Below are positions 29,189-40,850 of a stretch of DNA of 64,000 bases, piece after piece. The DNA is from Acrasis kona. Its lineage: Eukaryota; Heterolobosea; Eutetramitea; Acrasida; Acrasidae. The notes under the pieces are model-generated. The model did no database searches, was not told where the DNA came from, and saw only the letters and a list, made by a program, of their open reading frames with translations. Both the position numbers and the translations under genes were made by a program. Every line of letters starts with the position of its first letter. The stretch's first letter is position 1. Location of the stretch: positions 62,001 through 126,000 of the forward strand of contig JAOPGA020000950.1 in assembly GCA_026419775.2 (NCBI GenBank). The letters are read 5' to 3'.

Positions 29189-32100
29189 TTAAAATTTATC
29201 TGGTGAATTTGGTGTTTGGCTTGTGAGTGGCTTTGATTCTTCAGCGATTGCTGCCTGGTCTCTATTTAAAAGTTCTCTCTTTATTTCGACCTGTTGTGAT
29301 TTGTTCTTCTTGTGTCGTTGGTATAGGGTTATGATGGATCTGCAAACGAAACGCAGCACAAAGTGGATGGGTATACACAAGAATCCAATGGCTACGCTCA
29401 ATACCCAGTGATGCCAGTCAATGAAAGTAGTCTTTGTGAACTCTGCACCAAAGTTGACGATGAGTGCTTGACCACCGGTGGTGATCAGTGAGATGACGAC
29501 GATGAAGTAACTTCCTTTAATGTTGGTGAAAATGTCATAATCGAAATTGACCTTTCTTGCGTTCCATTCGTTGAAGATTTGACAAAAAACAAAAGTGTTG
29601 AACACAAGCGTTCTGTTTTGTAAATCAGAGTTGGTCAATCCCATGGCAACACCACCATAATAAATCAAGCACAAGACAACCAATTGATATAATGTTTGGA
29701 ACATGATGGAAATCCACATTCTTTTAGATATAAGAGGAGTATCTCTGTTGTTGGGTGGTCTGTCCAACAAACTTTGTACAGGTTCTTCGGTCGCAAGGGC
29801 AAGTGCTGCAAGAGTGTCCATGATTAGATTCACCCACAACAATTGCACGACACCAAGGGGTGGTGAATAAACGTTGGTTATTTTACCTGTAGCATCTGGT
29901 TGTCCAGGGATGGCGAAACTAGTCAAGGCTGCCAATACAGTAATGAACAAGGCGCAAAAGTTGACCGTCAACTGGAATTGCAAGAATTTTTGAATGTTTT
30001 CAAAGATACATCTTCCCCACAATACAGACTTGACAATGGAATCGAAGTTGTCGTCCATAATCACAATATCGGAGGCTTCTTTAGCGACTTGTGTTCCGCT
30101 GATACCCATTGACAAACCAACATTGGCTTCCTTCAGGGCAGGTCCGTCATTCGTACCATCTCCAGTGACAGCAACAATCTCACCTTTGGCCTTTAATCTC
30201 GCCACAAGTTTGAACTTGTCGGTTGGTGTTGACCTAGCCATCACTTGCAGTCTTGGTAAAATTTCATCAATCTCTTCATCTGTCATTACTCTGAACTTGC
30301 TTCCCTCTATAGCGATACCGTCATCGTCTAATATTCCGCACTCTCTTGCAATGTGTTTCGCGGTAAGAATGTTATCTCCAGTTACCATCCTTACAAAGAT
30401 TCCGCTTCTCTTGCATTGTTCGACGGCTTTTGGAACTTCGGGTCTCAATGGATCGTTAATTCCAACAATAGCTGCACAAATCATATCCTCTTCTACCTTC
30501 TCTTGTGGCATGTCATTGACCCACCACATATCATCCTCACTTGGTGTTACGACGGATGCATTGGCTTCCTCATTGTTGGTGTCATCTGCATCTACTTCGG
30601 TTTCTGCCAGATATTGTGCGTGTGATGTGGGAACGAAGCTCTTGTACGCTAAGCACAAAGTACGTAGACCAGATGTTGCCATGCTCTCAATATGTTTGAG
30701 CATTTCCTCTCTCTTCTCTGATGTGATTAAATGAGTCTCTCCATGCTCATCGATATATGAGCTACATAGACCAAGAACAATTTCGCTAGCTCCTTTACAG
30801 TAAACTTTGTAGCGTTTGGTGCTTTGGTTACCCCTCTCATCGTCTGCGACCACGCAAGTCATTCTCTTCTTGTTGCTACTGAAAGTGTACATTTTGGTGA
30901 GCTTGTTGGCGACACCAATTCTTTCTCTTGTCTCTCTAATGAAGCCTACAGGTACACCCATCATCTTGCAAATCAAAATTAAAAGTGCACCTTCTGTTTT
31001 GCTTCCTTGTACTGAGAACTCCTTATTTGCATCTTGGCTGTCGGCGACCAAATTAGCTCTTCCATTTAGAATGATGAGTTGGATTATTTCATTTCTGACT
31101 GCATCAGGAACAATTTCGATTAGCCTTGGCATGTCCTTCTCGTAAATCATGTTACCACAAAATACACCCCTGGCCACTCTCATTTGGTTTAGTGTAAGAG
31201 TACCTGTTTTGTCGGAGCAAATATTTGTAGCACCACCCATAGTCTCACAAGCAGACAAATGTCTGACCAAATTCTTGTCTTTCATCATTTTCCTAACTGA
31301 GAATGCAAGTGCTATAGTTACTGCTAGAGGCAAACCTTCAGGTACGGCAACAACCACTACTGTAATTCCGACAACCACAAAACTCACAATGGACACAGCA
31401 TCATGACCGCTCCATACATCCAAACCAGAGTTTACTGCTTCCGTCTTTCTTATTATAAAACCAATTAATAGAACCAAAAAGGTGATGATTCCAAAGAAGA
31501 TACCAATTTTTCCAATGTTTTTAGCAACGCGGTCCAGTTTCTCTTCAAGAGGAGTTGATTCGTTATCATTTGCTTCAAATACTTCGAGAGTACGACCCCA
31601 TTCAGAGTTTCTACCTACTGCGGTCACAAGCATTTTACCTGCTCCTTCAGCTACTATACATCCACTTAGTAGGAAAGGATCTTTTGCGTCTTTCTTTACG
31701 TGGTCAGGTTCTCCGTTCATGTTACTTTCGTCCGACTTTAAATCCAAACTTTCAAGAACAAATCCATCAGCTGGAATTTGGTCACCCTCTAGTAGTTCTA
31801 CGACGTCTCCTACAAGCAAATCGTCGATCGGTAGATTTATACTGACTCCGTTTCTGATGACCTTCAAGTCGAACTTAGTGGACTCGTGGAATAAATCTCT
31901 GAACTTTCTTTCCTTTTGCCAATCGTTCACTGATGTGACCAGTGCAACGATGAAAACGGCAAGCAAAATAGCAAAGCCATCAATCCAACCATATACTCTC
32001 TCATCTTCATGATCTGGAAAAGCTACACCCAAAGCAATACTAATGAGTGACAGAATGATTAATACAATTAAAATCATGTCGTTCAAGGATCCTAAGAAAA

Positions 32101-32371
32101 TCTTCCAAAAAGGGTCGATTTTTTTCTTGGGATAAAGATTACGTCCGTATACTCTCTTCCTCTGTTCAAAGTCGCTTATCTCATCTGAAAGTCCCTGTCT
32201 GCCATCTGTTAATAGAGCTTCGCACAGGCCTTGTACGCCATTAAACTCCGCTAGTACGCCAGTGCTTTTACTCTGATTGAGTTCTACCAGCTGTTGCACG
32301 GATAATTTGAAGTCATACTCATCTACAAAATGATTCTCTTGTGTTGTTGTCTTTGAATGCGACGAACCCAT
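29189..32371 (-). CDS. PMCA: Plasma-membrane-type Ca2+-ATPase (P2B, PMCA/PMC1)
   Basis: A 1060-aa P-type ATPase that exports Ca2+ or loads it into vacuoles. The phosphorylation site is CSDKTGTLTLNQM, the TGE-like actuator is NMNGEPDH, the nucleotide-binding region has KGASEIV, and the hinge carries MVTGDN and VTGDGTNDGPALKEANVG. About ten membrane helices are placed as in PMCA (PEGLPLAVTIALAFSVRKMM in M4; NLIMDTLAALALATEEP in M6). The N-terminus MGSSHSK is a good N-myristoylation motif. The C-terminal tail after the last helix is short and basic (RFVCRSIITLYQRHKKNKS), possibly a calmodulin-binding helix. No intron. Confidence 0.95.
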   Translation of the reverse strand: MGSSHSKTTTQENHFVDEYDFKLSVQQLVELNQSKSTGVLAEFNGVQGLCEALLTDGRQGLSDEISDFEQRKRVYGRNLYPKKKIDPFWKIFLGSLNDMILIVLIILSLISIALGVAFPDHEDERVYGWIDGFAILLAVFIVALVTSVNDWQKERKFRDLFHESTKFDLKVIRNGVSINLPIDDLLVGDVVELLEGDQIPADGFVLESLDLKSDESNMNGEPDHVKKDAKDPFLLSGCIVAEGAGKMLVTAVGRNSEWGRTLEVFEANDNESTPLEEKLDRVAKNIGKIGIFFGIITFLVLLIGFIIRKTEAVNSGLDVWSGHDAVSIVSFVVVGITVVVVAVPEGLPLAVTIALAFSVRKMMKDKNLVRHLSACETMGGATNICSDKTGTLTLNQMRVARGVFCGNMIYEKDMPRLIEIVPDAVRNEIIQLIILNGRANLVADSQDANKEFSVQGSKTEGALLILICKMMGVPVGFIRETRERIGVANKLTKMYTFSSNKKRMTCVVADDERGNQSTKRYKVYCKGASEIVLGLCSSYIDEHGETHLITSEKREEMLKHIESMATSGLRTLCLAYKSFVPTSHAQYLAETEVDADDTNNEEANASVVTPSEDDMWWVNDMPQEKVEEDMICAAIVGINDPLRPEVPKAVEQCKRSGIFVRMVTGDNILTAKHIARECGILDDDGIAIEGSKFRVMTDEEIDEILPRLQVMARSTPTDKFKLVARLKAKGEIVAVTGDGTNDGPALKEANVGLSMGISGTQVAKEASDIVIMDDNFDSIVKSVLWGRCIFENIQKFLQFQLTVNFCALFITVLAALTSFAIPGQPDATGKITNVYSPPLGVVQLLWVNLIMDTLAALALATEEPVQSLLDRPPNNRDTPLISKRMWISIMFQTLYQLVVLCLIYYGGVAMGLTNSDLQNRTLVFNTFVFCQIFNEWNARKVNFDYDIFTNIKGSYFIVVISLITTGGQALIVNFGAEFTKTTFIDWHHWVLSVAIGFLCIPIHFVLRFVCRSIITLYQRHKKNKSQQVEIKRELLNRDQAAIAEESKPLTSQTPNSPDKF

Positions 32372-32649
32372 AGGCGCAATGCAATTGTTGTTGTTTAAGA
32401 TGACTACGATAAGCGGGATGAATTATTTGATTTTTTGATGGTTTATTGGTTATTTGGACCGTCGGGGATATCTAGCTACTATTTCGTAAATAGGACATCA
32501 GTTAGTTTAATTTATAGCACTTATGAGCGCCAATCATCTATTCGCGAAAAAAATAGGTAAGAGAACAAGAGGTTTTGTTATCACTGAAAAGTCCAAAAAA
32601 AGAATAATATTATAATTTGTTAGATTAAGTTAAATTTTCAACATTCAAA

Positions 32650-32722
32650 GCGGCTTTAGCTCAGTGGATAGAGCATTGGACTTCGAATCCAAGGGTCGAG
32701 GGTTCGACCCCCTCATGCCGTA
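32650..32722 (+). tRNA. trnR-UCG: tRNA-Arg (anticodon TCG)
   Basis: A 73-nt cloverleaf. Acceptor GCGGCTT pairs with ATGCCGT (one T-T mismatch and a terminal G-T), D-stem GCTC/GAGC, anticodon stem TTGGA/TCCAA around loop CTTCGAA giving anticodon TCG (reads CGA), and T-stem GAGGG/CCCTC around TTCGACC. Discriminator base A and a TTTT run shortly after fit Pol III transcription. No intron. It lies between the Ca2+-ATPase start and the end of the Gfo/Idh gene. Confidence 0.9.
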
Positions 32723-32748
32723 TCTTTTATTAATCCAACTACTCGTTT

Positions 32749-33783
32749 TTAACTTTTATCAAAGTGTAGAGCCGAGAATAGCAAATTGTGAAGCTTTAGC
32801 GAGTGATCAATATTGTCTTGTCCTTGCGATAACTTTCTCAATCCATCTCTAAACACATACAAATATTGATCAGGGAGCCTATCTACATCAGAAGAAAACA
32901 AGACCTCTTGTTTCCCATCTACCACTTTTGTGACCTTTTGCTTTGCATGGTCAAACAAGTACTCCTCGTCAGGATTCGAGTACATGACACGACTACGCTG
33001 AACGCCCTCTCCGCTACACCAAGACGTTTCTACGCTTCCTTTCCCATTCACCCCAAAACTATACTCTGCACAACCTTGAACGTCCCTGCCTTCATTAATG
33101 GATGGTATTCTAACAAACCTTGGAATAGATAATGAAGTATTCAACTTCATATCCTTGACGATAGCAACAGCGATTGAAATGGCATTGATTCCAATATCAA
33201 GCCAACAACTATAAAGTCTATTAGTTTGTTCCGCTTCATTTTTATTATTGAAACAACCACCTGAGAGTAGTGTATGGAAGGAGCGTGGTTCATCCGTTCT
33301 AACCTTTTCACTATTCCACCACCTCAACTCGCACCCAAACTCCGAATGTAACAGAGAATAAAGAAGGGTGTTGTTTGATTTGGCAAGTTGTGATAGATCT
33401 TCAAGATCATTGTTGTTAGTGGTGCCAGGTTTTTCAAAAAAGACAGTTTTTTTGGCGAGTATAAGTTTCTTGATGACTTGATAGTGACTTTGAACGTTAG
33501 TGCACACCACAACTACATCAACATTTTCATCACCAGCAAGTTCGGACACATCTGTCGAGAATGTACATTTCGAGATTGATTGCCCGACCTCCTCCAGAAG
33601 TTCGCGGCTCTTGTTGAGATTTTCTTGGTTGAGATCGCAAACATGAACTACATCAACACTCAAGTCTTTATCCTCAATGTTCAACCTTTCTAAAGCCTTG
33701 AGATGCTTTCCAAAAATAATACCAAGTCCAATGAAACCAAATCTGTATTTATGCATTTTTTGATCCGATAGTTGGTCAAACAT
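32749..33783 (-). CDS. Gfo/Idh/MocA-family NAD(P)-dependent oxidoreductase
   Basis: A 344-aa protein. The Rossmann start YRFGFIGLGIIFGKHLKAL binds NAD(P), VDVVVVCTNVQSHYQVIKK is the family's nucleotide-edge strand, and VFFEKPG is the diagnostic EKP motif whose lysine contacts substrate. The C-terminal alpha/beta domain has CWLDIGINAISIAVAIV where family members place the catalytic D-x-G/H pair. Substrates in this family are sugars, inositols or biliverdin; the exact one is not readable. An alternative start at MHKYRFG (33756) would remove nine residues. It is followed 14 bp upstream by the F-box-like gene on the same strand. Confidence 0.8.
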   Translation of the reverse strand: MFDQLSDQKMHKYRFGFIGLGIIFGKHLKALERLNIEDKDLSVDVVHVCDLNQENLNKSRELLEEVGQSISKCTFSTDVSELAGDENVDVVVVCTNVQSHYQVIKKLILAKKTVFFEKPGTTNNNDLEDLSQLAKSNNTLLYSLLHSEFGCELRWWNSEKVRTDEPRSFHTLLSGGCFNNKNEAEQTNRLYSCWLDIGINAISIAVAIVKDMKLNTSLSIPRFVRIPSINEGRDVQGCAEYSFGVNGKGSVETSWCSGEGVQRSRVMYSNPDEEYLFDHAKQKVTKVVDGKQEVLFSSDVDRLPDQYLYVFRDGLRKLSQGQDNIDHSLKLHNLLFSALHFDKS

Positions 33784-33797
33784 TTACTATTACAATT

Positions 33798-34475
33798 CTA
33801 AATCAACTCATTGAACTCTTCAAAGATAACTGGTATATGCCTTCCGAAACCCACGAAATAATCCCATAATTTGAAAAGAAGCTTCACCTTGATCTCTTGA
33901 GTGATTCCAAATGTTTTAAACACATGCTCTGGATAAAAGTCACAATAATCGGATCTGTTATCATTTGATGATGTTGATAGTACAGTAGAACTATCGCAAT
34001 AGATGTGGAAGTATTCAGTGCGCTGATAATCACCTAACGCCTCAAATTCAAGGGCAATCACTTCTCCGGAGCATTCCAATATGACTTTACTAGAACGTTC
34101 TTTTTGTTTTGACGAGAGAATTTTTACCATGGGAAAGACTATCTTGCAGTCTAAATCTTGCACTCCTATCAGATGTTTTTTAAAGGCACTTTTTATTCTT
34201 TCTACTTCTGCTTTCTGTTTCATTTGTTCTGCCTTTTTCTCTAGCGCCTCCGCTATTTGCTCATATTGACAGTTGCTTGAGGTAGCAAGGTGTTGCTTCA
34301 TATCTCTAAATAACAAATAGTATGGCTTTGTTGTGTAGACGCTGTTGAATTGTTTGTTTATTAAAGAAAAACTATTGTAGTCGCTCAAATATAAAAAATC
34401 ATATATACATGCCACGACATCATCTGCAAATATTGTGGACATCTTCATTCGCTTACTTACAGTATGTTCCGGCAT
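33798..34475 (-). CDS. F-box-like protein with alternative first exon
   Basis: The unspliced frame starts at 34475 (MPEHTVSKRMKM) and gives 225 aa. Residues ~15-60 resemble an F-box (FADDVVACIYDFLYLSDYNS, FSLINKQFNSVYT), the Skp1-binding motif of SCF ubiquitin ligases. The rest is a coiled coil (EQIAEALEKKAEQMKQKAEV) and a beta-rich C-terminus with no known fold. A perfect 37-nt intron-like stretch (34460-34424, GTAAGT...TTTGCAG) covers the start of the F-box. Removing it links an upstream ATG at 34512 in frame (MHLSIHFFF) and changes the N-terminus. Which form is used is open. Confidence 0.5.
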   Translation of the reverse strand: MPEHTVSKRMKMSTIFADDVVACIYDFLYLSDYNSFSLINKQFNSVYTTKPYYLLFRDMKQHLATSSNCQYEQIAEALEKKAEQMKQKAEVERIKSAFKKHLIGVQDLDCKIVFPMVKILSSKQKERSSKVILECSGEVIALEFEALGDYQRTEYFHIYCDSSTVLSTSSNDNRSDYCDFYPEHVFKTFGITQEIKVKLLFKLWDYFVGFGRHIPVIFEEFNELI

Positions 34476-34617
34476 GTTCGGTTGTAAAGAAAAAGTGGAT
34501 TGACAGGTGCATTTAATAATAGTATCCACAGGTAAAGTGAATTTAGACAGTAGTGATATAATTTTTCATCAAGATGTGCTTGTTTATTTGTATTACAAGC
34601 GTTGAGTTGGGTTCTTC

Positions 34618-37600
34618 ATGAATTCTAATTACAACAATCTGGTTGAACTTCAAAATATGTCCAGAAGGTCACCAGATGGAGAATTCGAAAGACCACACAA
34701 ACGCCCACGTGAGGACGATGATTATAAATACAAAAGGCATGGTAGATTTGATACGCCAAGTCATCCTGGAGGTGTAAATGATGATGCTTTGGATAGAATA
34801 TCAAGAAGAAAAGAAAACTACCGGCGTCGTGGCGACCACGTCGAAGCAAAATACAAAGACGGTTATAGGTCGCGAGATGACAATAGAAGCTCATCCACAA
34901 GGGATGACTCAAGAAGCGACCCCAGAAATAGCGCACGACGCGACGACAAACGCAGAAACGATTGGGATCGCACGCCACAACGATCCCCAAGAGGATCTAA
35001 CTGGGAATCCCCATCGCCCCTCATACATCACACCCCACAAACCCCACTCAACCTCAATCACATGATTGCAGAGCCCAGTCCAAGGGCAACTCCATCTCAC
35101 AAGTACAACAAGTGGGAAAAGAAAGATGTCACGTCATCAACTAAACGCACCACAAACCACAATAAAGAATTCGGATGGGACGGAGATCAAGTGGACGAAC
35201 TCGATCTCGAGTGGTACAATGCAGAAGAAAGCGAAGCAGTCGACGAAGCCCTTCAAGACAAAAAATTCCTCGGCGACAGCGACAAGTTTACAAAAAAGGA
35301 ACAAGAATACAAGAAACAAAGAGGATCGAATCGCGTCTCTGCGCGTAAAAGTCAAATTCTAAAGGACAATGAAGCATGGGAAGAGAACAGGATGATGACG
35401 TCCGGCATCGCTCGAATGAGAGAAGTACAGGTCGAGTTCAACGAAGAAGACGACCAACGCGTTCACATCATCGTTCACGACGTAAAACCTCCGTTCCTCG
35501 ACGCACAAGTCACATTGGACATGACGGGTTCGGGAATCATCCAACCCGTAGTAGATCCAACCAGCGACATGGCCACCATCGCGCGCAAGGGCAGTTTCAC
35601 GTTGCGCGAAGTACGTTCCCAAAGAGAACGAATGAAATCAGTAAAGAGCAAGTTCAACATGTCGGGAACCAATCTCGGAAACATCATGGGCATCAAACAA
35701 CAGGTCGAAAAGACGATCAACGAGACCATTCAAGATCAATTAGGTCCCATCATCGCCCCCATCAAATCGGACGTCGATAAGAATCACATTTCCGACAAGA
35801 AGAAACAATTACCCATTTACTATTGCAGGGACGAATTGCTGACCATGATTCGAGAGAACAACGTGGTGGTCATTGTCGGAGAGACAGGAAGCGGAAAGAC
35901 CACGCAAATGACGCAGTACCTCCACCAAGACGGCTACACCAAATACGGCAGGATAGCGTGCACGCAGCCAAGAAGAGTGGCTGCAATGAGCGTAGCAAAG
36001 AGAGTGAGCGAAGAGGTGGGTTGCGAATTGGGCACCACGGTAGGATACGCCATTCGTTTCGAAGACGTCACCAGCGACGACACCCTCATCAAGTACATGA
36101 CCGATGGTGTTTTGTTGAGAGAGAGTTTGCACGAGAAGGATTTGGATCAATACAGCGTCATCATCATGGACGAAGCTCACGAGAGAAGTTTAAACACTGA
36201 TGTGTTGTTTGGTATTTTGAGAAAGATCGTGAGCAGGAGGAGAGATTTGAAATTGATTGTAACGAGCGCAACTATGGATGCTAATAAATTTAGTACTTTT
36301 TTTGGAGGCGTACCCGTGTATACCATACCTGGTCGTACTTATCCCGTCGACGTCTTGTACACGAAAACACCAGTTACTGATTATGTAGAAGCGGCGGTGA
36401 AGCAGGCCATGGCCATTCATCTGAGCACTCCGCCCGAAGGTGATATCTTGATATTCATGACTGGTCAAGAGGATATCGAAGTGACCTGTTATATATTGGA
36501 ACAAAAAGTGTTGGAATTGGACGATGATCAAGGTCGTCATCCCAAACTATCAATCTTACCAATTTATAGCATGTTGCCGAGCGAACTACAGGCCAGAATC
36601 TTCACGAAGAGTGAAAAGGGCAACAGAAAGTGTATCGTGGCCACTAACATTGCAGAGACGAGTTTGACCGTCGACGGCATTCTGTACGTGATTGACACTG
36701 GTTATAGCAAGTTGAAAGTGTTTAATCCAAAGGTGGGAATGGACGCTCTACAAGTGTATCCAGAATCAAGAGCAGCCGCTAACCAGCGAAGCGGACGTGC
36801 AGGTAGAACTGGTCCTGGTCGCTGTTACCGTCTGTTCACCGAAATTCAATACAATACGGAAATGTTAGCCAACACGGTACCAGAGATTCAAAGAACAAAT
36901 TTGGGCAATGTAGTGTTGTTGTTAAAGAGCTTGGGAATAAAGAACTTGTTGGAGTTTGGATTCATGGACCCACCGCCACAAGACAACATGAAGAATAGCA
37001 TGTATCAGTTGTGGATATTGGGTGCATTGGATGGAAAGGGAGAATTGACGGGCGTCGGAAAGAAGATGACCGATCTACCATTAGATCCTCCGCTTGCCAA
37101 AATGGTGATTGCTGCTCAGAAAATGGGATGCGTGAGCGAGGTTTTGACGGTGGTGAGCATGTTGAGCGTTCCTACTGTTTTTTATAGACCAAAGGATAGA
37201 GAGGAGGAGAGCGATGCCACTCGCGAAAAGTTCTTCGTGCCAGAGAGCGATCATTTGACGCTCTTGTATGTTTATCAACAGTGGAAACAACATGATTATA
37301 GCATGAATTGGTGCAACGATCATTTCATTCACTACAAGGCCATGAGAAAGGTGCAAGAGATTAGAAATCAAATAGCCGATATCATCAAGAAGAATGGTAT
37401 GCAGCTCACTACGTGTGGACAGGATTGGGATGTGGTGCGTAAGGCCATTTGTAGTGGTTATTTCCATCACGCTGCTCGTTTACAGGGCATCGGTGAGTAT
37501 CGTAACATGTTGACCGGCATGCCGTGCATACTACATCCAACCAGTGCGTTGTATGGCATGGGATATACGCCTGATTATGTAGTATATCACGAGCTCATCA

Positions 37601-37893
37601 TGACCAGCAGAGAGTACATGCAGTGCGTGACTAGCGTGGATGGTTCGTGGTTAGCGGAGATGGCGCCCACGTTCTTTAGCGTGAAAAAGAGTCACAGGAC
37701 TCGAGAAGAAAAGAGGAGAGCGAATAGAGAGGAGATGGAACAAGTTAGGAGCGAACTGATGAACGAGAAGCAGAACGAAGAGCAGAACGAAGATTTGTCG
37801 TTCATTAGTCATCACACGCCTCAGATTGTTACGCCTGGCAGGCAACAAGCACCTGGCACTCCTAGAAGAACACCAAGAAGGATGGGATTGTAA
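34618..37893 (+). CDS. DHX38: Pre-mRNA splicing DEAH helicase Prp16/DHX38
   Basis: Drives the remodelling between the two catalytic steps of splicing. The 1091-aa protein has an RS/RD-rich N-terminus, then the Prp16-specific region ([87 protein letters not shown]). Helicase motifs are [29 protein letters not shown] and [18 protein letters not shown]. The HA2/OB C-terminal half ends in a charged tail. The specific N-terminal blocks separate it from Prp2, Prp22 and Prp43. The gene is intronless although it serves intron removal. Confidence 0.94.
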   Translation: MNSNYNNLVELQNMSRRSPDGEFERPHKRPREDDDYKYKRHGRFDTPSHPGGVNDDALDRISRRKENYRRRGDHVEAKYKDGYRSRDDNRSSSTRDDSRSDPRNSARRDDKRRNDWDRTPQRSPRGSNWESPSPLIHHTPQTPLNLNHMIAEPSPRATPSHKYNKWEKKDVTSSTKRTTNHNKEFGWDGDQVDELDLEWYNAEESEAVDEALQDKKFLGDSDKFTKKEQEYKKQRGSNRVSARKSQILKDNEAWEENRMMTSGIARMREVQVEFNEEDDQRVHIIVHDVKPPFLDAQVTLDMTGSGIIQPVVDPTSDMATIARKGSFTLREVRSQRERMKSVKSKFNMSGTNLGNIMGIKQQVEKTINETIQDQLGPIIAPIKSDVDKNHISDKKKQLPIYYCRDELLTMIRENNVVVIVGETGSGKTTQMTQYLHQDGYTKYGRIACTQPRRVAAMSVAKRVSEEVGCELGTTVGYAIRFEDVTSDDTLIKYMTDGVLLRESLHEKDLDQYSVIIMDEAHERSLNTDVLFGILRKIVSRRRDLKLIVTSATMDANKFSTFFGGVPVYTIPGRTYPVDVLYTKTPVTDYVEAAVKQAMAIHLSTPPEGDILIFMTGQEDIEVTCYILEQKVLELDDDQGRHPKLSILPIYSMLPSELQARIFTKSEKGNRKCIVATNIAETSLTVDGILYVIDTGYSKLKVFNPKVGMDALQVYPESRAAANQRSGRAGRTGPGRCYRLFTEIQYNTEMLANTVPEIQRTNLGNVVLLLKSLGIKNLLEFGFMDPPPQDNMKNSMYQLWILGALDGKGELTGVGKKMTDLPLDPPLAKMVIAAQKMGCVSEVLTVVSMLSVPTVFYRPKDREEESDATREKFFVPESDHLTLLYVYQQWKQHDYSMNWCNDHFIHYKAMRKVQEIRNQIADIIKKNGMQLTTCGQDWDVVRKAICSGYFHHAARLQGIGEYRNMLTGMPCILHPTSALYGMGYTPDYVVYHELIMTSREYMQCVTSVDGSWLAEMAPTFFSVKKSHRTREEKRRANREEMEQVRSELMNEKQNEEQNEDLSFISHHTPQIVTPGRQQAPGTPRRTPRRMGL

Positions 37894-37940
37894 AAATAAA
37901 ACATTGTAATCGATCGTTTACAAGTAATTCACATTTTTAT

Positions 37941-39843
37941 TTAAAAGGGAAGACCGGAAGACAATATGAGTGTCTTTCCCTTCTTTTTTCCACCAATGTT
38001 CTTTCCAGGAGCAGGAAAATTATTATTGCTGTTTGTTTTCTTTTTCTGCAAAGGCTTCGGTTGATCTATCGTCTTGCTTCGTTGAGCCCAAGCACCTTGT
38101 AATTCCATGGGTGGACCTTGAGGAGACGTCCCAAACATTTTTTCTACTTCAGTCTTTGTAATGTTCTTGACGCCCCAACTCTGATTTGATTTGTTATTGA
38201 TTGGTTTTGATTTGGCCTTTTCTTGAAGTTGACTCAACTCAAAATTTGACATGATCGATATTTGTTCGGCAACTTCATCCATGGATAATTCAGGAAAACT
38301 TTCGGCGCTCAACGCAATCATTCTTTGTTCTCTTTCGTATTCGCGTATCCGTAAGACTTCTTCCTCTCTCTTCTGATCTTCCTCTAGTTCTCTTCTCTTC
38401 TTTTGTAGTAACCTCGAACGACGGTCGGCTCTCGTTTGCAGTATTTTGTAAAAATCACTCATGACGTGTCGGGATACGAGAGATGACAAGTCTAATTCCA
38501 AGAATCGAATGTCGGCTCCTAAAGGTAAGTGTCTTAACGTAGCATACATTTTCCTCTTATCGTGGGTCAGTTCGATTTCTTCATCCTGAAGGAATGTGGA
38601 GCAGTTTAATGTTAGCGGTAGGTTTTGCATTTCGGCATCATGTTGTTGGATCAACATTTTCAAGTTGACTGGATATAAGTATGTGCTCCTTCCGTCCGAT
38701 GATTGATAAAAGTAAAAGTAAGGAAGGTTTTGAACTTTTTGTTGCAGGGCTGCTGATTTGCTTCTTTTGTGTTGAGCTTGCTCCTCTTCTACTGGGTCGT
38801 GATCGTCGTAGTGATGATGTGCATCGTCATCTTCATCATCGTGATCGTCGTGTCCAAATATATCGTGAACAGGTTCCTGTGAATGTCCGTGTAACTTTAC
38901 TTTCTGTACATTTCCCTTCGTTCCTGCTAGATGAGTGGAGGCCCATCTCTTCCAAAGTACCAATCTGGTCTTGACCTGATCTCTCGCTAATTCCAAATAA
39001 ACTGCTTCGGCCATGTCGGATGAACCCAAGGCTACATCAATCTGGTCCAGTTCAAGATTAATGATGGGCTCAATGTCATCAATGATGGTATAACGGGAAA
39101 ACCTCGCAATGGGTGCATCGTAACGAGGGAAAATGTCTGTACAATCTTGAAGGGTTAAAAATAGTGATCGAGTTCATCTTACCTTCTTCATCAACAAATG
39201 ACGGTATAATTGAATTTTTGGGTCTACGTAACAACCTGAGCTCACCATCCGTGGCAGGAAGTATTTGTAACGACTTTAAAGCATCGAGTTCAATCATGTC
39301 GTTACACATTGGACATTTTCTTTGGTTGTGATCTGATGTTGAGAGGTAACGTAGTATACAGTGATAGCAGAATGTATGTCCACATTTCGTTATTTTTGGT
39401 GCAACGGGATTTTCGAGGCAAACCGGGCAAGTTACTTCGTCCTTTGTGATTGTGCGAATGAGCTCTATTGTTGACCATTCGACTAATTTATCAGGGTCTG
39501 ATTTTGCAACCAGGTAATGCCCTGAGTTTGCATTTGTTTGTTGTGATGGTGGTCTTACCACAAATTGGAAACTAAACCGTTAATACTTGCAAGTTTCGAA
39601 TAATTGCTTACTTGGCAAGTACGAATTGATCTTGTGTTTTTGGAATGGGTTTTCTGTAACGGTGCCTGTTATGGTGATGATTGTCATAGTTGTATTCTGT
39701 TCTCTCGTATCTAGATGCCTTGGTTAATTGATTTATAAATTTAGATTGGTGACTCACGAGAAGTTTAAAAGGTGATTCAATGATTTTTGACCCCTCTTCG
39801 TGCCTTTCCTTTTGCTTGAGCTCGAAGATTCACTAAAACTCAT
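37941..39843 (-). CDS. RNF10: RNF10/Mag2-type RING E3 ubiquitin ligase
   Basis: Four exons on the minus strand (39843-39758, 39710-39612, 39571-39183, 39136-37941; introns 47, 40 and 46 nt) encode 589 aa. The short NHLLNFS block and FQFVVRPP precede the RING at residues ~110-150 (CPVCLENPVAPKITKCGHTFC YHC, CPMC). The family hallmark FYFYQSSDGRSTYLYPVNLK follows, then a basic coiled coil (LLQKKRRELEEDQKREEEVL) and a C-terminal SWGVKNITKTEV region. In yeast and animals this ligase monoubiquitinates small ribosomal proteins of stalled initiation complexes. The RING exon and the C-terminal exon are in different frames and only join after splicing. 47 bp separate its stop from that of DHX38. Confidence 0.9.
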
Positions 39844-39934
39844 GACAGCCTTTTTTTATAGGGAATTGAATTTCAATTTCGAACCTGATCACCGACATAA
39901 GTTGACACAAATCATCAACCGAAAATAGAACAAC

Positions 39935-40842
39935 ATGGTGGCCAATTTAATCTCCCTTGGCTTCAGTTTTTTGTGCGCCTGTGCAATTGCTATCAACGGT
40001 AAAAAGAAGAAATCTCTGGATTCTTCTGGAGCTCTAGGTGCTCTTATCGTAGGAACAGTAACACTTTATAGTGGCATCGCATTCGCCTTTGTGTTATTAT
40101 TCTTTTTTTACACATCAAGTAAATTCACAAAATACAAAGCAGAGATCAAAAAAAAAATCGAAGCTGATTATAAAGAGGGTGGTAGTAGAAATTGGGAACA
40201 AGTTGTTGCAAATGGAGGATTCACAACATCACTGTGCGTGATATTCTTGATCGCAATAGAAGATCAACGGTTTGTCTTTGATGGATCGCAACCTCTTAAA
40301 ACCTTTTTAATCTCATGCTTCTTGGGATCCTATTGTTGTAACTGCGCAGATACTTGGGCATCGGAATTGGGTGTCCTGAGTAAAAGCAAACCAAGGTACA
40401 TACTTAATCCATTCAAGGAAGTACCAGCAGGAACAAATGGCGGCGTGTCCTTGTTGGGATATGGTGCATCTCTTGCAGCAGGAATTAGTAATGGTCTTGT
40501 TTTATGGTTGATAACCTCTTTAACAATTCTTCTCTCTCCAACTAATATCACAAACTCCCCACAATATCACGTAGTAACTCTTTGTGTGATGTCATGCTTG
40601 CTTGGAACGACCATCGACTCCATCTTTGGAGCTGTCTTCGAATATAGTGGCGTAGACAAGTTGGGTAGGGTGCACGGCATCAAAGCTGGTCAAGTTGAAC
40701 ATATTAGTGGTTGGCCCATACTATCAGGAAATCATGTAAGACCAAATTACGTTAATCACGTACTAATACATTTTAGACAAACTTTTTGAGCGGAGTCATA
40801 ACAGGAATAGTCACAGGTTTCATTTCTTTGTACTTAATATAA
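39935..40842 (+). CDS. TMEM19: TMEM19 (DUF92) multi-pass membrane protein
   Basis: Two exons, 39935-40735 and 40777-40842, join in phase 0 across a 41-nt intron with a TACTAAT branch, giving 288 aa. Six or so hydrophobic helices are visible. Conserved DUF92 blocks are present: SSGALGALIVGTVTLYSG, NCADTWASELGVLSKSKPR, VPAGTNGGVSLLG, and GTTIDSIFGAVFEYS. DUF92 contains plant VTE6 phytyl-phosphate kinase, and the DTWASE / GTNGGVS motifs suggest a lipid-phosphate substrate. The animal TMEM19 function is not settled. The stop is 8 bp from that of the next, convergent gene. Confidence 0.88.
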
Positions 40843-40850
40843 CATTTTTA

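Noticed and set aside
29994-30734. 246-aa plus-strand frame
   Set aside because: It is antisense to the PMCA coding region, is S/L/I-rich and has no family pattern; a shadow of the real gene.
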